Notes under the pieces: model-generated | Database searches by the model: none | What the model was told of the DNA's origin: nothing | Seen by the model: the letters and a program-made list of their open reading frames with translations, nothing else | In this document: positions 27,835-37,639 of the stretch, piece after piece | How positions within the stretch are numbered: the first letter of the stretch is position 1 | How the letters are laid out: the number at the start of each line of letters is the position of its first letter | Assembly: GCF_016219575.1 (NCBI RefSeq) | Contig: NZ_JACRMG010000020.1 | Span: forward strand, 182,536 to 246,535 | Origin: Bradyrhizobium sp. | GTDB taxonomy: Bacteria > Pseudomonadota > Alphaproteobacteria > Rhizobiales > Xanthobacteraceae | Direction: 5' to 3' | Length of the DNA stretch: 64,000 bases | Position numbers and translations under genes: made by a program

Positions 27835-28695
27835 CTACCCCCGCACGATCCCGCCCATGTGGCCGGCGTCGAGCATCAGCGTGTGGCCGTTGACGTAGGA
27901 AGATTCGTTCGAGATCAGGAACAGCGCAGCATAGGCGACCTCCCAGCCGGTGCCCTGGCGGCCGAAAGGCACCGTAATGGCGCGGTCGGGCCGGCGGCGG
28001 CTGGCGTCGCGGCCCATCGGGCTGTCGATGAAGCCGGGCGCGATCACATTGCAGCGAACGCCGTTTTCCTCGCCCGCGCGCGCGATCGCACGGCCGAGCG
28101 CGATCTGCGCCGCCTTGGAGGATTCATAGGCCGGGTTGCGGCCATTGGCGCGCTGGCTCGCCATCGACGAGGTCAGCACAATAGCGCCGCCCGGCGCCAT
28201 CATGGTCAGCGCCTTCTGCGCGAATAGCATGTGGCTGCGCACGTTGACGGCGTAATCGCGGTCCCAGGCTTCCGCCGTCATCCTGGCCAGCGGCAGCCCG
28301 CAGGAAATCCCGACATTGAGCGCGAGCCCGTCGAGCCCGCCGAGCTTCTGCACACAGCGTTCCACCGCAGGCGCGATCGCCGCGGCGTCGGAAACGTCGA
28401 CGACTTCCGTGAACGCCTTGCCGCCTTCGGATGTGATCTGCGCCACCGTATTTTCGGCCGCCTCCTTGCTGATGTCGATGCAGGCGACATACGCGCCTTC
28501 GCGCGCAAACAGCACGCTCATCGCCCGGCCGTTGCCGATCGGCGGATCCTCGTCGACGATCTTGCGCTGCCCCGCGCCGACCACGATGATTTTCCGCCCC
28601 GCCAGTCGCCCGCGGCCGGATGCGAGCCCGAGCGACTCCGCATGGAGCGAAGCGGACGGATCGATCTGCTTCGGCGCTTGCGTGGTGGTGGACAT
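27835..28695 (-). CDS. Short-chain dehydrogenase/reductase with extended nucleotide loop
   Basis: A 286-residue SDR. The active site is canonical: SSMASQ holds the serine and PAYESSKAA the Tyr-x3-Lys pair. The cofactor loop is unusual: instead of the compact GxxxGxG it reads VVGAGQRKIVDEDPPIGNGRA, an insertion of several residues before the last Gly. A small group of SDRs shares this feature. The C-terminal part is GHTLMLDAGHMGG. The substrate is unknown. It precedes the alkene reductase in the same direction. Confidence 0.85.
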   Translation of the reverse strand: MSTTTQAPKQIDPSASLHAESLGLASGRGRLAGRKIIVVGAGQRKIVDEDPPIGNGRAMSVLFAREGAYVACIDISKEAAENTVAQITSEGGKAFTEVVDVSDAAAIAPAVERCVQKLGGLDGLALNVGISCGLPLARMTAEAWDRDYAVNVRSHMLFAQKALTMMAPGGAIVLTSSMASQRANGRNPAYESSKAAQIALGRAIARAGEENGVRCNVIAPGFIDSPMGRDASRRRPDRAITVPFGRQGTGWEVAYAALFLISNESSYVNGHTLMLDAGHMGGIVRG

Positions 28696-28724
28696 GGCGT
28701 GCTCCCGTGCTGATTGTTCTTTTC

Positions 28725-28804
28725 GTCATTCCGGGATGGTGCGCAAGCACCAGACCCGGAATCTCGAGATTCCGGGTTCTCGCCTTGCGAGCCCCGGAAT
28801 GACG
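28725..28804. repeat. Dispersed palindromic repeat, family B
   Basis: Runs from GTCATTCCGGGATGGT to GCCCCGGAATGAC with the same CTCGAG-centred palindrome as the copy at 3456-3536. It separates the SDR and DUF1993 genes. Confidence 0.85.
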
Positions 28805-28813
28805 GCTTCGCCG

Positions 28814-29317
28814 TCACCGCACCCCGAGAAAATCCCGCTTGCCGATCTCGACGCCGTTGTGGCGCAGGATGCCGTGGGCGATGGCAGCGTGGAAATAGAA
28901 ATTCGGCAACGCAAACGCCGAGAGGAATTGCTGGCCCTTCAGCGTCATCTGGTTGGTGGGGCCGACCGGGAAGGTGACGTCGTGGCTGTCGGCACCGTCG
29001 AACTGCGCCGGCTTGAACGCCTTCACATAGTCCATGGTCTTTGCGATGCGCTGGCGCAATTCCTCAAAACTCTTCTCGGTATCGGCCGTGACCGGGACTT
29101 CGCTGCCGGTGAGCCGCGCGCAGCTCTTGGCCGCGAAATCGCACGTGGTCTGGATCTGCCGGGTGAATGGAAACATGTCCGGATAGAGCCGCGCTGACAG
29201 CAGCACCTCCGGCTGGATGTTCTTCGCCTTGCAGTGCGCCTCGGCCTTGCCGAGGATGGCGTCAAGCGCGCCGAGGATCTGCAGGAAAGCGGGCACGGTG
29301 GCGTCGTAAAAGGACAT
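28814..29317 (-). CDS. DUF1993 family protein
   Basis: A 167-residue helical protein of the DUF1993 family, which belongs with the DinB-like four-helix bundles. MSFYDATVPAFLQILGALDAIL opens the protein, ARLYPDMFPFTRQIQTTCDFA is the most conserved part, and FPVGPTNQMTLKGQQFLSAFALPNFYFH closes it. Function unknown; members may bind metal or thiols. The start at 29317 is preferred over an upstream one because homology begins there. Confidence 0.8.
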   Translation of the reverse strand: MSFYDATVPAFLQILGALDAILGKAEAHCKAKNIQPEVLLSARLYPDMFPFTRQIQTTCDFAAKSCARLTGSEVPVTADTEKSFEELRQRIAKTMDYVKAFKPAQFDGADSHDVTFPVGPTNQMTLKGQQFLSAFALPNFYFHAAIAHGILRHNGVEIGKRDFLGVR

Positions 29318-29435
29318 GGGGAAGCTCTTTTCGTGAGGTGGAAATTCCGGAAGGGCGCGATCGGCCTTGCTCGACATGGGGCGGCGTGCAGTGAAATACA
29401 ACGCTTGCTGCAGCGCGGGGGGATGTGAAAATTCG

Positions 29436-29476
29436 CCGTCATTCCGGGGCGCCGCGCAGCGGCGAGCCCGGAATCC
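29436..29476. repeat. Partial copy of repeat family B
   Basis: GTCATTCCGGGGCGCCGCGC followed by AGCGGCGAGCCCGGAAT keeps only about half of the full element. Confidence 0.55.
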
Positions 29477-29518
29477 ATACGCCGGGACGGTCGTTGTTCG
29501 CGTGACTGGTTGACGGCT

Positions 29519-30916
29519 TCACCGCGCCTGCGGCATCACCGCGCCGGCGGGCTGCGCCTGCGCGCCGGGGCCGCGCATGCGCGCCAGCAACTCCGCAGTC
29601 GGCCAGGAATCCGCCGGCAGTCCGTATTTCTGCTGCATCGCCTTGACCGCGACGCGGCTCTGCTGGCCGAGCACGCCGTCGACCTTGCCGACGTTGAAGC
29701 CCGCGCGCACCAGGAGTTGCTGCAATTCCTTGATCTCGGCAAACTGCAGTTGCGCCACCGGCTGCGCGGGCTGGCGCATCGGCGGCGCGCCCGCGATGCG
29801 GGTGGCGAGATAGCCCGCGGTGGTCGCGTAGATCAGCGAGTTGTTCCACTCGGTGTAGGCCGCGAAATTGGGATAGGCCATGAACGCCGGCCCGGTGCGT
29901 CCCATCGGCAGCAGCACCGACGCCGGCAGGTCGTCGTTCGGCAGCGGCTTGCCGTCGGGATAGGTCACGCCCCACGCCGCCCATTTCGAGCGCGGGTGCT
30001 TGGTCGAGAGGTCGGTCTGCTCCCACGGCAAATTCGGCGGTACCCGGATTTCCTGCAGCCAGGGCTCGCCGCGCCGCCATTTCAGTCCGGTCGCGATGTA
30101 GTTCGCGGTCGAGCCGATCACGTCCGGCGCGCTGCGCAGCAGGTTGCGATGGCCGTCGCCGTCATAGTCCACGGCATAGTTGAAATAATGCGTCGGCAAA
30201 AATTGCGTCTGGCCGAGCTCACCGGCCCACGAGCCGATCATCTCCGATGGAGAGAGATCGCCGCGCTCGATGATCTTCAGCGCCGCGATGGTCTCCTTCT
30301 CGAACATTTCCGAGCGGCGGCAGTCATAGGCCAGCGACACCAGCGAGGGCAGCGTCGGCAGATTGCCCATGTTGGCGCCGAAATCGCTCTCCAGTCCCCA
30401 GAACGCGGCGATTACGGCCGGCGGCACGCCATATTCCTTCTCGGCGCGCGAAAACGCCGCCGCATGGGTCTGGATGCGCTGCTGGCCCTGCTGCATGCGA
30501 TAGGGCGCGGCCATGCGGCCGGCGAACTGCGTGAAGATCTGACCGAACACGCGCTGGCCGCGATCGCGGTTGACGATGCCCTGGTCGTAGACGAGATAGG
30601 GCGCAGTCGCCGCCAGTGTCCGCTGCGATACGCCTTCGCCCGCTGCACGCTGCTTGAGGTCGGCGAGAAACTTGTCGAACGACGCGCCGCCATGGCACGC
30701 CGCCGCGCGCGGCGAGGGCGCGCTCGCCACGGGGCGCGGCGCCTGCGGGGCGCCGGGCGCGGGCGCCGTCGCCGCAGGCCTTGGCGCTACAGGCTTTGGC
30801 GCGGCCGGCGCAGGCCTCGGTTGCGGTTGTTGCTGAAATTGCGCGGACGCGGCGGTGGAAAGCAGCAGCGTTGCCGCCACCGCCGTCAGTCTCAATCCGC
30901 GTGCAATTGTCGGCAT
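29519..30916 (-). CDS. Lytic murein transglycosylase, MltB family, with peptidoglycan-binding domain
   Basis: A 465-residue periplasmic enzyme that cleaves peptidoglycan to anhydromuropeptides. A signal peptide (ending STAASAQF) is followed by a long Pro/Ala linker to residue about 65. The SLT_2 domain has the catalytic glutamate in AAFWGLESDFGANMG (about residue 175) and ELGQTQFLPTHYFNYAVDYDGDG. The C-terminal 60 residues (IKELQQLLVRAGFNVGKVDGVLG) are a PG_binding_1 domain. The start at 30916 gives the signal peptide; longer frames read through a repeat. Confidence 0.9.
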   Translation of the reverse strand: MPTIARGLRLTAVAATLLLSTAASAQFQQQPQPRPAPAAPKPVAPRPAATAPAPGAPQAPRPVASAPSPRAAACHGGASFDKFLADLKQRAAGEGVSQRTLAATAPYLVYDQGIVNRDRGQRVFGQIFTQFAGRMAAPYRMQQGQQRIQTHAAAFSRAEKEYGVPPAVIAAFWGLESDFGANMGNLPTLPSLVSLAYDCRRSEMFEKETIAALKIIERGDLSPSEMIGSWAGELGQTQFLPTHYFNYAVDYDGDGHRNLLRSAPDVIGSTANYIATGLKWRRGEPWLQEIRVPPNLPWEQTDLSTKHPRSKWAAWGVTYPDGKPLPNDDLPASVLLPMGRTGPAFMAYPNFAAYTEWNNSLIYATTAGYLATRIAGAPPMRQPAQPVAQLQFAEIKELQQLLVRAGFNVGKVDGVLGQQSRVAVKAMQQKYGLPADSWPTAELLARMRGPGAQAQPAGAVMPQAR

Positions 30917-30966
30917 CGCTGTCCCCGCTGGCCCGAAGGAGTCAGCCGATTTGTATCTGATTCTTA

Positions 30967-31104
30967 CCTCGCCCTGCTTGCGGGGAGAGGTCGCCGCGCG
31001 CTTGCGCGGCGGGTAAGGGGGACCCTCCGCGAGTCCCCGTGCTGAGACAGCCCTCACCCCAACCCTCTCCCCGCGAAGAGCGGGGCGAGGGAGGAGAAAT
31101 ATTC
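30967..31104. repeat. Palindromic repeat, family G (CTCTCCCCGC type)
   Basis: CCTCGCCCTGCTTGCGGGGAG at the left, CCCTCACCCCAACCCTCTCC and CGCGAAGAGCGGGGCGAGGG at the right form a compound hairpin between the two lytic transglycosylase genes. A related simple palindrome is at 44828-44860. Confidence 0.65.
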
Positions 31105-31115
31105 GCCGTGGTTTG

Positions 31116-33431
31116 TCACTGCGCCCCGACCGCGGCGGCAGCAGATGCCGCAGCCGGTGCATCGGCCTTCGCGGTGGCCTGGCCCGGCGCGGGCGCCTGT
31201 TCCTGCTTTGCCATGGCAGGCGCGGATGTGCCGGTGCCGAAGCGGACGCGGTACACGCCGAGATTCTCGATCACGCGCTGCACATAGTTGCGCGTCTCGG
31301 AGAAGGGGATGCGCTCCACCCAATCGACCGCATCGACATTGGGGTCGCGCGGATCGCCGCGCAGCTTGATCCAGTCGCGCACGCGGCCGCGGCCGGCATT
31401 GTAGCCGGCAAAGGTCATCACCAGCGAACCCTTGTATTCCGTCAGCAACGCCGACAGCTCGCCCGCGCCCATCTGGGTGTTGTAGACGGGATCCTTGCGC
31501 ATCTTCGTCCAGTCGTATTTGACGCCGAACCGCTTGGCGGTGTCCTTGCCGGCTTCCGGCGTCACCTGCATCAGCCCGACGGCGTCGGCGTGGGAATGGT
31601 CGCGCTGGTCGAACGCGCTCTCGGTGCGCGCCACCGAATAGATCATGCCGTGCTCGATCGCAGGCTCCCACTGCGTGTGCGGGGGAATGCCGACAGTGGG
31701 GAAGGCGTAATGCTCCATGGCGAAGCCGCGGCCGAGCGCGTTCTTGCCGAGCTGCAGCATGGCGACCGCGTCCTCGCGTGCGTAGGTGAGCTCGCCCAGC
31801 GCCGCCATCACGGCCTCGTCGCGGCACTCCTCGCCGAGATCGTGCGCAAAAGCCTTCACCATGTCCTTCTCGCCGACGGCATAGAGCATCTCGGCGGCGC
31901 GCACGCGCTCGTCGGAGCTTGCGGCGGCGACCGTGTCGGGCTGCGGCATGCGCAGCGCCGATGTCTCGATGCCGATCTTGGCGCGCGACAGCTGCCCGTA
32001 ATAGGCCGTCGGATATTTCGCCGAGACCTCGTAGTACGCGCGCGCCGCACGCGCATCGCCCGCCGCTTCCGCCGCGCGCGCCCGCCAGTAATTGGCGCGC
32101 GCCAGCGTGATCGGATTGAAAAGGCCCTTGTCGATGTCGGCGAAATGCTTCTGCGCGGTTGCGGGATCGTTTAGATAACGCAGCGCAATCCAGCCCGGCA
32201 TGAAGGCGTAGTCGGCGCGGTAGGCTTCCAGCCCCGGCCTCGCAGCGTCCTTCACCACGTCGTAGGCCAGCTGGAGTTCGCCCATGTCGAGCAGCTTGCG
32301 CGAGATGGTGCGGCGGTCGCGCCACCATTCGTCGGTGTCCTGCTGCGCCATGGTCTCGGGCGCCGCCGCCACGATCAGTTTCGCGGCCTCGACGATCTTG
32401 TCCTTCTTCATCGCCCATTTGACGCGGCAGAGCACATAGCCGAGATCGCCGCGCGCGGCTTCCGGCACGTCGTTGAGCTTGCCGAGCGCCTTGTCGGCGT
32501 TTCCATTCACCGCGGCGCAGGCCTTCACGATCGCGACGTCATCGTCGCCGAGCCGCTTGGCGGCGCGCATCGCGGCGGAAATCTCCTTGGCGCCGATCCG
32601 CTTGTTCATGCGGGCACGATGATCCTCGCGCGCGAGCAGCTCCCTGAATTCCTCGTACGCCACCTCCTCGGTGGCTTCGCCCAGCTCCTCCGCACGCCAG
32701 GCCGCCTTCACTTCGCGCGAGGCGGCGAGCCGGTCGCCCTCGGCGAGCAGGGCGCGCGCCAGCGCGAAGCGGCCCTTGGCGCTGAGCGGCGCCTTGTCGG
32801 CAAAGAACGCGCGGATGGTGGCGGCATCCGCCTTCTCCTGCCACAGCCGCGCTTCCGCGCGGCGGCGCATCAGCGCGTGGCTCGGCCACGCCGGATTGCC
32901 GGCAATGAAGGCCGCGTAGCGGGCAAAGCGCGCCTGCGTCTCGGAGTGGCGCAGGATGAACCATTCGGCGAGCTTCCGGCCCGCGGGATCCTCGATCGTT
33001 CCGGCGGCTTCGGTGGCGTCGTCCGTCTCGCCATCGCGCGCGAGATCGATCACCTTCTTCACGATGGCAAGGTCGCCGGTCAGCGGCGGCGTTGACGGCT
33101 TCTGCTCGTCCTCGTCGTCATCCTCGTCGGCGGCCGGCTTCTTGCCGCGCTTGGCCTTGGCCGCGTGCTTGGCCGGCTTGCCCTTGCGATGCGCGGTCTT
33201 CTTGGCCGCGGCCTTCTTGCCGGAGGCGGTGTGCGCAGGCTTGGCGCTTTGCTTCGCCGAAGATTTTGCCTCGGGCTTCTTGGCTTCCTGCTTCTTCGCC
33301 GGCTGCACCACGCGCTGCTTCGCATTGGTGGCGGCGCTTGCGGCTGTCGCCGGTACGACGAGCCAGCAGGCTGCGCAGAGCGCGATCAGGGCAAAGATGT
33401 TCAGGAGTCGCTTCGCGTGGGTCTTTGCCAT
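31116..33431 (-). CDS. Soluble lytic transglycosylase, Slt70-like
   Basis: A 771-residue periplasmic transglycosylase. After a signal segment (LLNIFALIALCAACWLVVPATA) comes a 70-residue Lys/Ala-rich stretch with an acidic tail (ADEDDDEDEQ), unusual next to E. coli Slt. The long helical U-domain follows, and the catalytic SLT domain starts near residue 600: MIYSVARTESAFDQRDHSHADAVGLMQ holds the catalytic Glu, with TFAGYNAGRGRV downstream. It is the second lytic transglycosylase on this strand. Confidence 0.9.
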   Translation of the reverse strand: MAKTHAKRLLNIFALIALCAACWLVVPATAASAATNAKQRVVQPAKKQEAKKPEAKSSAKQSAKPAHTASGKKAAAKKTAHRKGKPAKHAAKAKRGKKPAADEDDDEDEQKPSTPPLTGDLAIVKKVIDLARDGETDDATEAAGTIEDPAGRKLAEWFILRHSETQARFARYAAFIAGNPAWPSHALMRRRAEARLWQEKADAATIRAFFADKAPLSAKGRFALARALLAEGDRLAASREVKAAWRAEELGEATEEVAYEEFRELLAREDHRARMNKRIGAKEISAAMRAAKRLGDDDVAIVKACAAVNGNADKALGKLNDVPEAARGDLGYVLCRVKWAMKKDKIVEAAKLIVAAAPETMAQQDTDEWWRDRRTISRKLLDMGELQLAYDVVKDAARPGLEAYRADYAFMPGWIALRYLNDPATAQKHFADIDKGLFNPITLARANYWRARAAEAAGDARAARAYYEVSAKYPTAYYGQLSRAKIGIETSALRMPQPDTVAAASSDERVRAAEMLYAVGEKDMVKAFAHDLGEECRDEAVMAALGELTYAREDAVAMLQLGKNALGRGFAMEHYAFPTVGIPPHTQWEPAIEHGMIYSVARTESAFDQRDHSHADAVGLMQVTPEAGKDTAKRFGVKYDWTKMRKDPVYNTQMGAGELSALLTEYKGSLVMTFAGYNAGRGRVRDWIKLRGDPRDPNVDAVDWVERIPFSETRNYVQRVIENLGVYRVRFGTGTSAPAMAKQEQAPAPGQATAKADAPAAASAAAAVGAQ

Positions 33432-33935
33432 ACGCTGCCTTGAAATGAAGGAAGTGGGCTCGGGTTCCGCTATGCGGCGTGCCCTGCTTTAGCATGGTGC
33501 GGACTGATTTGTCCGCGGCAAAGTCCCCGCAAAATCACCGGTTCCAACGCAAAATCGCCGCAATGTCGTTTCGCGCCGCGGGCCGGCAAACGTTAACTTT
33601 CGTCGCGGCCGCGGCAAGCCCCGGTATCCCGCAGCGGCAGTCCTGCCGCGACGCCTCGCCGCAGCCATTCGCGCGCGGGCCGTGGCAAAGCCGCAACCTG
33701 ATCGCGAGTGGGTCCGCATCGCGGCGATCGCGCACAGTCGCGTCGCATTTTCGTCAGCGCGACGCAAAATCGCCTTGCGCGCGCGAAAGGCCCGCCACGC
33801 ACGGGTCCTTTCGCCGACGCCTTCGCCTGTTGATTTGCCGGGCGGCGGGAGCACGCCTCATCTCCCTCCCGTGCGCGCGCGCTTTGCGCGTTGCGTCGAC
33901 GTCCACACGAGGCGGTTTACTCTGGGAGTATCAGA
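33432..33935. other. Intergenic region without a recognisable gene
   Basis: About 500 bases between the divergent slt-like and RTX genes. The frames here have no family resemblance and none has a good start. The motif CGCAAAATCGCC occurs twice (near 33549 and 33763). A ribosome-binding GGGAG at the right end serves the RTX gene. Promoters for both neighbours must lie here. Confidence 0.5.
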
Positions 33936-34907
33936 ATGGCGCGTTACTCACTGCTTGAACAGTTGCTGCGAAGCGATTCGGGGTTTGCGGATTTCCTGGC
34001 CTCGCTCACCGGCGGCTCTTCCGGCCACGACCATCTCAACGGCACCGCCGGCGGCAACTTCCTGTTCGCCGGCGCCAGCGCCGATTCCATCGCCGGCATG
34101 GCGGGCAACGACACGCTCAATGGCGGCAGCGGCGACGACAAGGTCTGGGGCGGCTCCGGCAATGACAGCCTCGCCGGCGGCACCGGCGCCGATCTGCTGG
34201 TCGGCGGCTTCGGCGCCGACCGCATGGACGGCGGCAACGGCAACGACGTGCTGCTGTCGCGCTCCGACGCCGGCGAGATGGTGGCGGCGCAGGACGGCAA
34301 GACGCAGATCTTCGCCGCCGAGACCGCGGCCTTCACGGCGAAGAACGACACCATGACCGGCGGCCGCGGCGCCGATACCTTCCGCTTCGAAGGCATGGTC
34401 AACGCCAAGGACGAGATCGTCGCCAAGCACGTCGACGCCGACGGCACCGTGGACTGGGTCGGCGTCACCGGCGAGAACAACGCCGTGCACGACCACTGGG
34501 TCGACGGCTTCGGCAGCGACGTCATCACCGACTTCCACCGCAGGGAAGGCGACAAGATCGAGATTTCGGCGCACACCGCCGAGGTCAAGTCGATCAAGCA
34601 TGTCGACGCCAACGGCGACGGCCGTGCCGACTACAGCCTGATCACCGTCATCAGCCAGCAGGGCAATGCCGGCGCGCATGACGAGGATCTGCTCGGCACC
34701 ATCAAGGTGTACGGCGACCTGGTGAAGGCGAGCGACATCGCCGTCACTCAGACCGTCTACGGCGCCTATGAGAAGGTCGGCGAGCTCGGCGCCGGCGTGC
34801 ATTTCGAGATCGAGGACGACGGTGTGCTGCCCAATGGCGGCACCGACGCCGGCCACCACAACGCGGCCACCGCGGCGATGGCCAACATGGCGATCACCAG
34901 CCACTGA
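33936..34907 (+). CDS. RTX-type calcium-binding secreted protein
   Basis: A 323-residue protein with glycine-rich nonapeptide repeats at about residues 35-110 (for example GGSGDDKVWGGSGNDSL and GGTGADLLVGG), which bind calcium after export by a type I secretion system. There is no N-terminal signal, as expected. A D-x-N-x-D-x-R-x-D loop (HVDANGDGRADYSLI, about residue 230) may be an extra calcium site. No ABC exporter or adaptor is encoded nearby. The ATG at 33936 follows GGGAG. The biological role is unknown. Confidence 0.8.
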   Translation: MARYSLLEQLLRSDSGFADFLASLTGGSSGHDHLNGTAGGNFLFAGASADSIAGMAGNDTLNGGSGDDKVWGGSGNDSLAGGTGADLLVGGFGADRMDGGNGNDVLLSRSDAGEMVAAQDGKTQIFAAETAAFTAKNDTMTGGRGADTFRFEGMVNAKDEIVAKHVDADGTVDWVGVTGENNAVHDHWVDGFGSDVITDFHRREGDKIEISAHTAEVKSIKHVDANGDGRADYSLITVISQQGNAGAHDEDLLGTIKVYGDLVKASDIAVTQTVYGAYEKVGELGAGVHFEIEDDGVLPNGGTDAGHHNAATAAMANMAITSH

Positions 34908-34950
34908 CGGCTGCCCGGACCGGGCCGCGTTCGTGCGGCCCGGACATGCG

Positions 34951-35028
34951 GTAGGATGGGTGGAGCGAAGCGAAACCCATCGCGCCTGCGGCACCATGAT
35001 GGGTATCGCTTCGCTCCACCCATCCTAC
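34951..35028. repeat. Dispersed palindromic repeat, family A
   Basis: GTAGGATGGGTGGAGCGAAG at the left and CTTCGCTCCACCCATCCTAC at the right are perfect inverted copies of 20 bases. It follows the RTX gene. Confidence 0.85.
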
Positions 35029-35168
35029 GCCCCCTTGGCCCGCCGAAGCCTTGGCGAAGGCGGCGGCCATGACGAAATCGTAAGGTTTCCCGCGGCGCCG
35101 CGACGCAGTTTCCGGCCCTTGCGCGGCAGGTTCCCCGATCCCTACCTCTACCCGCGGAGGATGGAACC

Positions 35169-36098
35169 ATGAACTATTTCCGCACCGCGCTTCTGCTCGC
35201 AGGCCTCACCGCGCTCTTCATGGGCGTGGGCTTCCTGATCGGCGGCAAGGGTGGAGCGCTGATTGCGCTGGTCATCGCCGCCGGCATGAACCTGTTCACC
35301 TACTGGAATAGCGACCGCATGGTGCTGTCGATGTACGGCGCCCATGAGGTCGATCGCAACTCTGCGCCCGACCTCTACAATCTCGTCGCCGAGCTCGCCG
35401 CCCGCGCGCAGCTGCCGATGCCGCGCGTCTTCCTGATGGACGAGGCGCAGCCCAACGCGTTCGCCACCGGCCGCAACCCGGACAACGCCGCGGTCGCCGT
35501 CACCGTCGGGCTGATGCAACAGCTTTCCCGCGAGGAGCTCGCCGGCGTGATCGCGCACGAGCTCGCGCACGTCAGGAATCACGACACGCTGACCATGACC
35601 ATCACAGCGACCATCGCCGGCGCCATCGGCATGATCGCGCAGTTCGGCATGTTCTTCGGCGGTCACCGCGACAACAACAGCGGCCCCGGCATCATAGGCT
35701 CGATCGCGATGATGATCCTGGCGCCGCTCGCCGCCATGCTGGTGCAGATGGCGATCAGCCGCACGCGCGAATATGCCGCCGACGATCTCGGCGCGCGCAT
35801 CTGCGGCAACCCGATGTGGCTGGCGTCCGCGCTTTCCCGCATCGAGAACGCCGCCCATCAGGTGCCGAACGTCGACGCCGAGCGCAACCCCGCCACCGCG
35901 CACATGTTCATCATCAACCCGCTGAGCGGGCAGGGCATGGACAATCTGTTTGCGACCCATCCCTCGACCGCCAACCGCATCGCCGCGTTGCAGCAGCTCG
36001 CCGCGGAGATCGGGCAGGGCGGCATGCCGACGGGCGGCCGCGCCTATCCGCCGCGCAGCCCGTGGGGCGGCGGCGCGCGGCGCGGGCCGTGGGGGTGA
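35169..36098 (+). CDS. htpX: HtpX membrane zinc metalloprotease
   Basis: A 309-residue M48 peptidase that degrades misfolded membrane proteins on the cytoplasmic side of the inner membrane. Two N-terminal helices (YFRTALLLAGLTALFMGVGFLIGG and GALIALVIAAGMNLFTYW) precede the zinc motif GVIAHELAHVRNHD (about residues 127-140), and two more helices follow with the third ligand in REYAADDLGARI. The ATG is preceded by GGAGG. It is probably a stress gene; no heat-shock element was identified. Confidence 0.92.
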   Translation: MNYFRTALLLAGLTALFMGVGFLIGGKGGALIALVIAAGMNLFTYWNSDRMVLSMYGAHEVDRNSAPDLYNLVAELAARAQLPMPRVFLMDEAQPNAFATGRNPDNAAVAVTVGLMQQLSREELAGVIAHELAHVRNHDTLTMTITATIAGAIGMIAQFGMFFGGHRDNNSGPGIIGSIAMMILAPLAAMLVQMAISRTREYAADDLGARICGNPMWLASALSRIENAAHQVPNVDAERNPATAHMFIINPLSGQGMDNLFATHPSTANRIAALQQLAAEIGQGGMPTGGRAYPPRSPWGGGARRGPWG

Positions 36099-36160
36099 GA
36101 ACGTCGGGCGGATCAGCGCTGGCGTAATCCGCCATTCTCCGGGCAGGAAGCCGCAGGCGG

Positions 36161-37354
36161 TCACTCCTCCTCGAGCAGGCGCAGCGACTGCCCTGCGGCG
36201 AGACGGATCGGTTTCGCCGAATAGGAGAAGCTGTCGGCCTTGACGTATCCCGCCGGGTCCGACCACGATTCCTGCGGGCGCGGCACGGTCGTGAAGAAGC
36301 CCTCGATCCGCTCGGCCGTCACCTCGAAGGTCCCGAAGCCGTGGCGGCTGTCGATGCCGGCGACGAGCCGGGCGCCGCTTTGCGCGTCGGTGTGACCCAC
36401 CGCGACGTTCAGGTAATGGAGATTGTAGTATCCCCCGTTCCCCATGACGAAGAACGGCAGCGCCTTTCCGTCATGGGTCTTCTCGATCCGCTGATAGTTG
36501 TGAACATGCGCCGTCAGGATCACGTTGGGCACGCGGCGCGCCTGGTTGATGGCATTCTCGATCGAACGGGCCATCACCACGCTTCCGCTGTGATGGTCGT
36601 CGAACGAATAGATCGGATGATGCACCGCCAGGAACAGCGCCTTGTTGCCGGGCGCCTCGGCAAGCTGCTCGGCAAGCCAGTTCTCCTGGGCATGATCGAG
36701 CCGGCCGCCCTCCGGGACGTTGCTGTACAGCCCTATGAAACGGGCCAGTGGCGTGTCGAGGATCCAGTAGGGATACGGCAGGCACATGGCCATGCGTCCC
36801 GTGTCCATCGATTCGTCGGTATAGGTATCGACCGGCGCACAGAAGTTTCGCTCGAACCCTGCAAGCGAGCGCTGGTGAGCGCGACGATCGACCTGCCCGT
36901 CGTGATTTCCGGGGATGGCAAGGATCGGCGCGGGGTAATGCTCATAGGGGTCGTAGAACTGGTCGAAATAATTGTCGATCTCGCCCTTGTAATAGACGAC
37001 GTCGCCGAGGTGATAGAGGAACGAGGCCGGCCTGGCGTTTCCCGCAAAGGAAGCCTCCAGGCCCCTGGCGACCAGCACCTGCGATTTTCCATCCTTGACC
37101 CCGCCCGTGTCGCCCATCGTGTGGAAGACGAGACGGCCGGATGCCGCGATCCTGTCGACGGCCTCGTTGCCGAGGATCTGCTCGAGACCCACCCGATACG
37201 GATAGGGCCCCTTCGGCTCGAACGGTATCAGCTGGAAACTCACGCGCTCGGCTGCTTCCAGCGTCAGCGCTTCCGGTCCCACTGCCATGCTCGTGCGCTC
37301 GGCCGCGGCTAGCGGACCGCCCGACGGACGCGGGCGGTAAAAATTCATCGCCAT
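36161..37354 (-). CDS. Calcineurin-like metallophosphoesterase
   Basis: A 397-residue metallophosphoesterase. The dinuclear metal motifs appear in order: HTMGDTGG (about residue 79), YHLGDVVYYKG, IPGNHDGQ, VHHPIYSF and TAHVHNYQRI. The layout is that of purple-acid-phosphatase-like enzymes, with no signal peptide. The start at 37354 is chosen because GGAGGG stands eight bases upstream; an ATG six bases further in is also possible. Substrate unknown. Confidence 0.85.
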   Translation of the reverse strand: MAMNFYRPRPSGGPLAAAERTSMAVGPEALTLEAAERVSFQLIPFEPKGPYPYRVGLEQILGNEAVDRIAASGRLVFHTMGDTGGVKDGKSQVLVARGLEASFAGNARPASFLYHLGDVVYYKGEIDNYFDQFYDPYEHYPAPILAIPGNHDGQVDRRAHQRSLAGFERNFCAPVDTYTDESMDTGRMAMCLPYPYWILDTPLARFIGLYSNVPEGGRLDHAQENWLAEQLAEAPGNKALFLAVHHPIYSFDDHHSGSVVMARSIENAINQARRVPNVILTAHVHNYQRIEKTHDGKALPFFVMGNGGYYNLHYLNVAVGHTDAQSGARLVAGIDSRHGFGTFEVTAERIEGFFTTVPRPQESWSDPAGYVKADSFSYSAKPIRLAAGQSLRLLEEE

Positions 37355-37639
37355 CGCAAAACCCTCCAAAAAATAAATTCAATCTGAAGGGGTTTATTGT
37401 GTACGATGCACCCAAGCAGTCAAGTCCCGGGCATCGTTCTTTGCAAGGAGGAGCGCGGGGCGCTAGCGCTCGGCGCACGCGTCTGTCCGCCCGGGTCCTC
37501 GCGCGCGATCTCGGCCGGGGGCTGCCGCCGGGAATCCCGGATGTCCGTTTCGCGTCAAAACCGCCAACGTCCCGGCAGATATTTTCCGATCGGGTCCTCA
37601 AAGCGGATATTGCGCTCCCGAAGCACTGAGGAGACTGCA

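Noticed and set aside
33682..34356. A 224-residue plus-strand frame overlapping the RTX gene start
   Set aside because: The downstream part is an Ala/Pro/Arg-rich out-of-frame reading of the RTX repeats. The RTX frame has the ribosome-binding site and the nonapeptide pattern.
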